Part shown: positions 31,941 through 36,453 of the stretch, one piece after another
Layout of the letters: every line of letters starts with the position of its first letter
Numbering within the stretch: position 1 is the stretch's first letter
From: Alphaproteobacteria bacterium
GTDB taxonomy: Bacteria > Pseudomonadota > Alphaproteobacteria > RF32 > CAG-239
Direction of reading: 5' to 3'
Assembly (NCBI GenBank): GCA_017477185.1
Contig: JAFUXF010000031.1
Location: 1 to 36,453, forward strand
DNA: 36,453 bases
The notes under the pieces: generated by a model
What the model saw: the letters and a program-made list of their open reading frames with translations, nothing else
Told to the model about the DNA's origin: nothing
The model's database searches: none
Position numbers and translations under genes: made by a program

Positions 31941-34900
31941 TTAATTTAGTTTATCTAACGCTTTGGCTATAACATAATAAACCTTACCAACATCAGATCC
32001 GGAAATCACCGAAAGCAATACGCCTGCTCTCTCATTACCTTTGGCTTTACTGATTAACATTTCAAAATCAGCAACATAGCGGTTGACTAAGCTACGGAAA
32101 TCAGGGTTTTCTTCATATTCTTTGCGGATTGCCCCAATTTGATTTTTAGTCATTACTTTTGATAAATAGCGCACAAAGGCGGCACTATCCCCTTGATAAT
32201 ATTTTTTCCAAATTTCCTCTTCCGTGGTTGGATTAAAAATACGGTTAATATCAATCGCAACCGTTTCCATTCTTTCAAACAAGACAGCGGCATCTTTTAA
32301 GAAACTGTCCGTTTGAACTTCTTGGTACTTATTTTCTAATTTTCGGAAATTTTCGGTCGCTTTTAGAGCTGTTGTATCAATAATTGCCGATTGTTTTTCA
32401 AAAACTTTGGTAAATTGATCAGTCTGCTCTAACCACATTTTACCCTTTATGGTTAAATTATCAGACCCGTCTTTTAAGGCCGTCATTGCCTCATTGACCT
32501 TATTGATGGTATCATTAGTTGTGCCTAACAAAACTTCTGACTGTTTTAGAAAAACTTCACCTGAAGAACGAATATCATTGGAAATACGTTCAGCATTTGC
32601 TGCTATCTCGTTGATATTTGCTCTCATTTTTGTTCCGGCATTATCCATGTGTTTAACTGTTAATTGAGTTGAGTCTTCCAGTTGTAACCCTAATTCTTTC
32701 ATTTGAGCACTAACGTTTTTGATTTGTTCGTATGCATTGCTGGCCCTTTTAGAAAGTTGATTAGAGGCTTCGCTCAGTACCGCATTGAACCCATTAACCA
32801 AATTTTTGGTATCTTCCGAAATTTTTATCATTTTATCATTTTGTTGAGAAATCATATCATTGACTTCTACAATACCACTGCTTGCCTCAGCCGTTACAGT
32901 GTTGAAGTTAGCAATATAACTTTGATAATTATTGACCATTCCATCCACTTTTTTATTAATGGTGGTTGCACTGGCAACTAAATCATCCGTCATGTTGCTC
33001 AACGAATTACCAACAACCGTTAAATCATTAACAGATTGCTTGGTCGTCTTTTTAATATCTTCACCGGCTTTAATGAGTCTGTCGCTTAAGGTGTTAATTT
33101 CAAATGCTAATTTTCCGCTGTCTTCTAATACATTAGAAGTGTTTTTTTGGAAACTTTGCTCAATTTCTTTCATTTTGATATTAATATCTGTTGCCGTTTC
33201 TGATAAATATTTATACTGCTGAGCTAAAGACGCCTCTCCTAATCTGGTTTGTGTGGAAATAACGTTCATAACATCATTGATATCATCTTTTTGTTTATTA
33301 AATTTCAAAGCAATATCTTCAGATTTTGCCTGAATATCAGAAATGGTATTATTCAAAATTTTTGCTTGTCCATCCATCATTTGCGCAACAGCCTTACTAT
33401 CAGTTAATAATGCCTGTCGACTATCTTGGAGTTTATTACAAGATGTCATAATTTCATTACCTGCTGCAGCACTGCTTTCCGTAAGGGTTTCTAACTCTGT
33501 TTTCAAATCAGTCAAATATTTATTAACTTCTTCGCCAACTTTTTGCATTTTTTGGGACATAGTTGCAATCGATTGTTCAATTTCTTGATTTTGATGATTT
33601 AAAACTTCCGTAATATTTGCCACTTTATCCATGGTTTGGTTAGAGGTGGTTGTCAATAAATCAGCCTTATGAGAAAACTCACTCTCAAAGCCTGCCATCC
33701 GATTGAAAACACGTTCACTTCCTTGTTCCAACAGATTGATTTGTTTTTTCAAATTATTTGCAATTATATCTGTTTCTGATGCTAATTTATCACTCACAAA
33801 AACAAATTCCGATTGTTGATTTTTGAATAATAAATTGAGCGTTTCCGCTTTTTCATCCAGCGTTTGTACAACATCTGTTACATACTGAATTGTATTGGTG
33901 GCCGTATTATTCAGAATTGAAGATTGTTGGTTGAATAATTCTAGCAATTTATTATGGCGTTGTGTGTTATCATCAGTTGCCGTGATTATTGACTCGACCT
34001 GTTTATCTAAAAGCGAAGATATCTCTTGGGATTTTAGTGTAACATCTTGAACAAGATTGTTCAGCATATTGCGATTGCCTTCCATTTGAGCAGAGCAATC
34101 AGTCAATTTTGCAACGACCTGATCAGAAGCCTCTTCTAAACTTTTTGACTGGTGTTGCATTTGCTGCGTTAATTTATCAGCCTGTTCAATAATTAAATTC
34201 GATTTTTGCAAATTGTTATCCATTTCCTGCCCGACTTGTTTAACACTGGCAATAGTTTCATCACCAATGGTATTGGCAATTTGCAATAACTCTTCCATAT
34301 TTCCCTTAAGTGCCGTTTTGCCGCTTTCTATTTTATTTAAGGTTGTTTCTAGTAATTTATGCTGTTGCTCAATTGCCGCAGAGTTTAGCCGAGCCTGATT
34401 TTCAATAGAAGCATAAATTTCCTGCAAATTTTGATTCTGACGATTTATTTGATTTTCAGTATCTTGCACCTTCGCAATTAAAGAATCTCCTGAAGTTTTT
34501 GCCGACACAATATTTTCTAACAATTGTTCACTCATTTGGCGAACCACTAATTGTGTATTCTGGGCTGTCGCAGATAAAGATGTGTTTTGTTCACGCAACT
34601 CTTCACATAAATTGCGTGTTTGTTCTGCAGCTTTGAATTGTAACTCTTGTAAATCATTTATTTTTTCATCAAATGAATCTGTTGCTTGACCTATTTCTTC
34701 TGTTGCCGATAGGGTCGTTTGTTTTAAATTTTGAATACGTTCATCTATATGTTCTTCTGTTTGGGAGATATTTTGTTTAATAGCCTCTGAAACAGTAGTC
34801 AAATTTTGTACTTGCAATTCAACGCTATCTGTTAAAGTTTGCGCTCTATTGACAATATTATCAATTTCTTTGCTTAAATTAACACGAAATTCACTGAATT

Positions 34901-35930
34901 TATCAGCTGCCAGTAAAGAAGTATCATCCAAGCTTTTAATATAATTTGAAATTTGCTGAACTTGTGTCGTAAAAGACTGCTCTACTGAAATTGCTTTATT
35001 AGCCAACTGCTGATAAAGTGCCTGATAATTATTTGTTATCTGCGAGGTAACCTCCTCTAAACGATTACTCTGCTCGGTTACAAATTCGTTAATTGTCATA
35101 AAATCATTATTGAGTTTCGTTGAACAATTGGAAACAAGCTCACTGTTAAGAGATACAATCTGGCTATTGTTGCTATATACATTATTTAATTCAGCAGAAA
35201 CTTGTTGAATATCATCCAATTGTTTAACTAAAGAGGTTGTTACATCTCCCATTTCTGATTTTATGTTTGCTGCAGTTGTTGATAAGGTTTCCATCCGGTT
35301 TTCAATATCTGAGGTGGCTGTATTTATTTTATTATTAATATAGTCCAACCCTTCTGACATCAAACGAACACCTTCATTTAATTCTTTCATTGTGGTTCCG
35401 GAATAACCTTGTAGAATTTCGACCAATTTTGAAAAGTCGGTCACATGTTGTCCAAGTTCATTTTTAATTTTATTGGTTTCGTCGGTAGCTTGCTTTGTTG
35501 CCTGTTGTAATTCAACCACCTGCTCCCGAATAGCATCAGCCATAGCTTTAGTCGTTTGCGCCGCACCATCTTCAGGATAAACCAGTTGGTTCATATACGC
35601 ACGAAGTAAATGCGCTTCTTTTTTGAAACTTGCGCCGCGATCAATATAGGCAATAACCATCCATATAACAGCTAAAGGTAAGGTAATTCCTGCCAGAAAG
35701 CCACCAAATTCATCCGGCATCATTAAAAACAGATTAGACCACCCGAAAAATTGTGTAATATAAATCAAAACAATTAGTACCCAGACAGCACTAATTCCCA
35801 GCAAAAGTTTATAAATATCGCCGGTTTTACGATTAATCCGCTCATTTTCAGCCTGTATAGATGCATTTTGTTCTGCCAGAAATTGCGGAATTTTAACTTC
35901 AGCAGATTTTTTTGGGGTATTATCAGGCAT
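31941..35930 (-). CDS. Giant membrane-anchored coiled-coil protein
   Basis: The protein has 1329 aa. The ATG at 35930 has GAGG six bases upstream; a further ATG at 35942 has no site of its own. An N-terminal cytoplasmic segment (1-40) is followed by two TM helices (about 41-62 and 76-97). Then comes about 1100 residues of nearly continuous coiled coil with many Gln, Asn, Ser, Thr and Glu residues, repeated elements such as QLLENIVSAKTS and SNMTDDLVASAT, and no enzyme motif. The last roughly 130 residues (EEEIWKKYYQGDSAAFVRYLSK ... VISGSDVGKVYYVIAKALDKLN, given in part) look globular and are likely conserved. The architecture recalls TipN-like polarity factors or structural scaffolds, but this is architecture only. 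First gene of the dusB operon. Confidence 0.8.
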   Translation of the reverse strand: MPDNTPKKSAEVKIPQFLAEQNASIQAENERINRKTGDIYKLLLGISAVWVLIVLIYITQFFGWSNLFLMMPDEFGGFLAGITLPLAVIWMVIAYIDRGASFKKEAHLLRAYMNQLVYPEDGAAQTTKAMADAIREQVVELQQATKQATDETNKIKNELGQHVTDFSKLVEILQGYSGTTMKELNEGVRLMSEGLDYINNKINTATSDIENRMETLSTTAANIKSEMGDVTTSLVKQLDDIQQVSAELNNVYSNNSQIVSLNSELVSNCSTKLNNDFMTINEFVTEQSNRLEEVTSQITNNYQALYQQLANKAISVEQSFTTQVQQISNYIKSLDDTSLLAADKFSEFRVNLSKEIDNIVNRAQTLTDSVELQVQNLTTVSEAIKQNISQTEEHIDERIQNLKQTTLSATEEIGQATDSFDEKINDLQELQFKAAEQTRNLCEELREQNTSLSATAQNTQLVVRQMSEQLLENIVSAKTSGDSLIAKVQDTENQINRQNQNLQEIYASIENQARLNSAAIEQQHKLLETTLNKIESGKTALKGNMEELLQIANTIGDETIASVKQVGQEMDNNLQKSNLIIEQADKLTQQMQHQSKSLEEASDQVVAKLTDCSAQMEGNRNMLNNLVQDVTLKSQEISSLLDKQVESIITATDDNTQRHNKLLELFNQQSSILNNTATNTIQYVTDVVQTLDEKAETLNLLFKNQQSEFVFVSDKLASETDIIANNLKKQINLLEQGSERVFNRMAGFESEFSHKADLLTTTSNQTMDKVANITEVLNHQNQEIEQSIATMSQKMQKVGEEVNKYLTDLKTELETLTESSAAAGNEIMTSCNKLQDSRQALLTDSKAVAQMMDGQAKILNNTISDIQAKSEDIALKFNKQKDDINDVMNVISTQTRLGEASLAQQYKYLSETATDINIKMKEIEQSFQKNTSNVLEDSGKLAFEINTLSDRLIKAGEDIKKTTKQSVNDLTVVGNSLSNMTDDLVASATTINKKVDGMVNNYQSYIANFNTVTAEASSGIVEVNDMISQQNDKMIKISEDTKNLVNGFNAVLSEASNQLSKRASNAYEQIKNVSAQMKELGLQLEDSTQLTVKHMDNAGTKMRANINEIAANAERISNDIRSSGEVFLKQSEVLLGTTNDTINKVNEAMTALKDGSDNLTIKGKMWLEQTDQFTKVFEKQSAIIDTTALKATENFRKLENKYQEVQTDSFLKDAAVLFERMETVAIDINRIFNPTTEEEIWKKYYQGDSAAFVRYLSKVMTKNQIGAIRKEYEENPDFRSLVNRYVADFEMLISKAKGNERAGVLLSVISGSDVGKVYYVIAKALDKLN

Positions 35931-36026
35931 TCTGTTCCTCATTTATTCAAAGAATTACACACTAAACGCAGACACTTTACACTATATTTTTTTGATTTTA
36001 AAACATTAAAGCATTTCTCTACAGAC

Positions 36027-36035
36027 TTATCCACA
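36027..36035 (+). other. Single consensus DnaA-box sequence
   Basis: TTATCCACA lies in the promoter region of the coiled-coil gene. Only one copy is present, so this is a regulatory possibility at best, not an origin. Confidence 0.3.
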
Positions 36036-36060
36036 CTTCTGTTTTATTTATATGAAAAAA

Positions 36061-36237
36061 CAAAAAAAGCACCTTAACGGTGCTTTTTGAAGTGGCGCGC
36101 TCCGGGCTGGAGGAAAAAAATTGCTCTCAAACGAGCAATTTTTAACGACAGACGAAGTTTTCTTATGTGAGCGAGAAGCGACAGCGCAACGAAGCAAACT
36201 TAGAAAACGAGTGACTGAAGCGAATTGTTGAGCTGAA
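36061..36237. repeat. Direct repeat copy 1 (177 bp) with two terminator-like hairpins
   Basis: It matches 36277-36453 with only two substitutions, at a period of 216 bases. Read on the minus strand it holds a TTGCTC/GAGCAA hairpin followed by seven or more T, a CTCC/GGAG hairpin with CCTCC at its base, and a GCACC/GGTGC hairpin followed by seven T. A stretch of repeated GCTTCG/CGCTTC-type words makes up the rest. It is more GC-rich than its surroundings and I see no gene in it. Confidence 0.9.
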
Positions 36238-36276
36238 AAGCGAAACTTACGAGCAAGAATAATCGCCCACGCAATA

Positions 36277-36453
36277 CAAAAAAAGCACCTTAACGGTGCT
36301 TTTTGAAGTGGCGCGCTCCGGGCTGGAGAAAAAAAATTGCTCTCAAACGAGCAATTTTTAACGACAGACGAAGTTTTCTTATGTGAGCGAGAAGCGACAG
36401 CGCAACGAAGCAAACTTAGAAAACGAGTGACCGAAGCGAATTGTTGAGCTGAA
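36277..36453. repeat. Direct repeat copy 2 (177 bp), reaching the window edge
   Basis: This is the second copy of the unit at 36061-36237, with the same three hairpins. The repeat may continue outside the window. A 39-base spacer (36238-36276) separates the copies. Confidence 0.9.
36281..36303 (-). terminator. Terminator-like hairpin in repeat copy 2
   Basis: A GCACC/GGTGC stem with a TTAAC loop sits inside the repeat, flanked by A and T runs on both sides, so it could work in either direction. The equivalent hairpin in copy 1 lies at about 36065-36087. Confidence 0.7.

Noticed and set aside
36027..36035. Replication origin suggested by a DnaA box
   Set aside because: Only one consensus box is present, without an AT-rich unwinding element cluster or dnaA/dnaN/hemE-type neighbours.
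36048..36413. 121-aa open frame across the tandem repeats
   Set aside because: It simply translates the 177-bp repeat twice, has no ribosome site, and its sequence is hairpin and terminator DNA.

Overview
The window looks like an AT-rich alphaproteobacterial chromosome segment. The best evidence is a circularly permuted, two-piece tmRNA gene (ssrA) on the minus strand at about 6486-6804. It encodes the tag ANDNNVAPVALAA and lies directly upstream of an alphaproteobacterial-type sspB, the ClpXP adaptor for ssrA-tagged proteins. The order dusB-trkA-hfq-hflX and a solitary rpsD fit the same class. The standard genetic code reads cleanly throughout. I saw no insertion sequence, phage gene or CRISPR array. 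The species cannot be fixed from the sequence; an uncultured host- or gut-associated alphaproteobacterium is my inference.

Layout. 1-4917 is almost all minus strand: a 12-codon gene start, a cysteine-rich exported protein, an ArsB/NhaD-type transporter, a trmJ cluster with two small exported proteins, and cysE. 5000-5773 is an alpha/beta hydrolase that converges on an RHH-sspB-ssrA block (5789-6804). Rightward of ssrA lie an unidentified 299-aa protein, a divergent dihydrofolate reductase, a leftward TPR-methyltransferase, a GT2 glycosyltransferase, rpsD, and a tight three-gene unit: an 887-aa membrane protein followed by yejE and yejF. 17434-17742 is AT-rich and has no supportable gene. It is followed by a small orphan gene and a 1354-aa ankyrin-plus-autotransporter gene. 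A tRNA-Ser(GCU) and mutY come next.

From about 23486 to 35930 everything reads leftward. A 73-aa regulator-like gene sits behind a structured leader that ends in an intrinsic terminator. The other genes, in transcription order, are a 1329-aa membrane-anchored coiled-coil protein, a 110-aa unknown, dusB, trkA, hfq, hflX, a small lipoprotein, and gatC-gatA-gatB. The right edge (36061-36453) holds two copies of a 177-bp direct repeat, each carrying two terminator-like hairpins.

Functionally the window is dominated by translation, RNA modification and quality control (ssrA/sspB, rpsD, trmJ, dusB, hfq, gatCAB, hflX) together with envelope genes. The points most worth a second look are the structured leader at 23726-23900, the tandem terminator-bearing repeats at the right edge, the exported ankyrin-autotransporter, the ssrA-sspB-RHH linkage, and the inactive-looking phosphatase-superfamily membrane protein fused by operon structure to yejEF.
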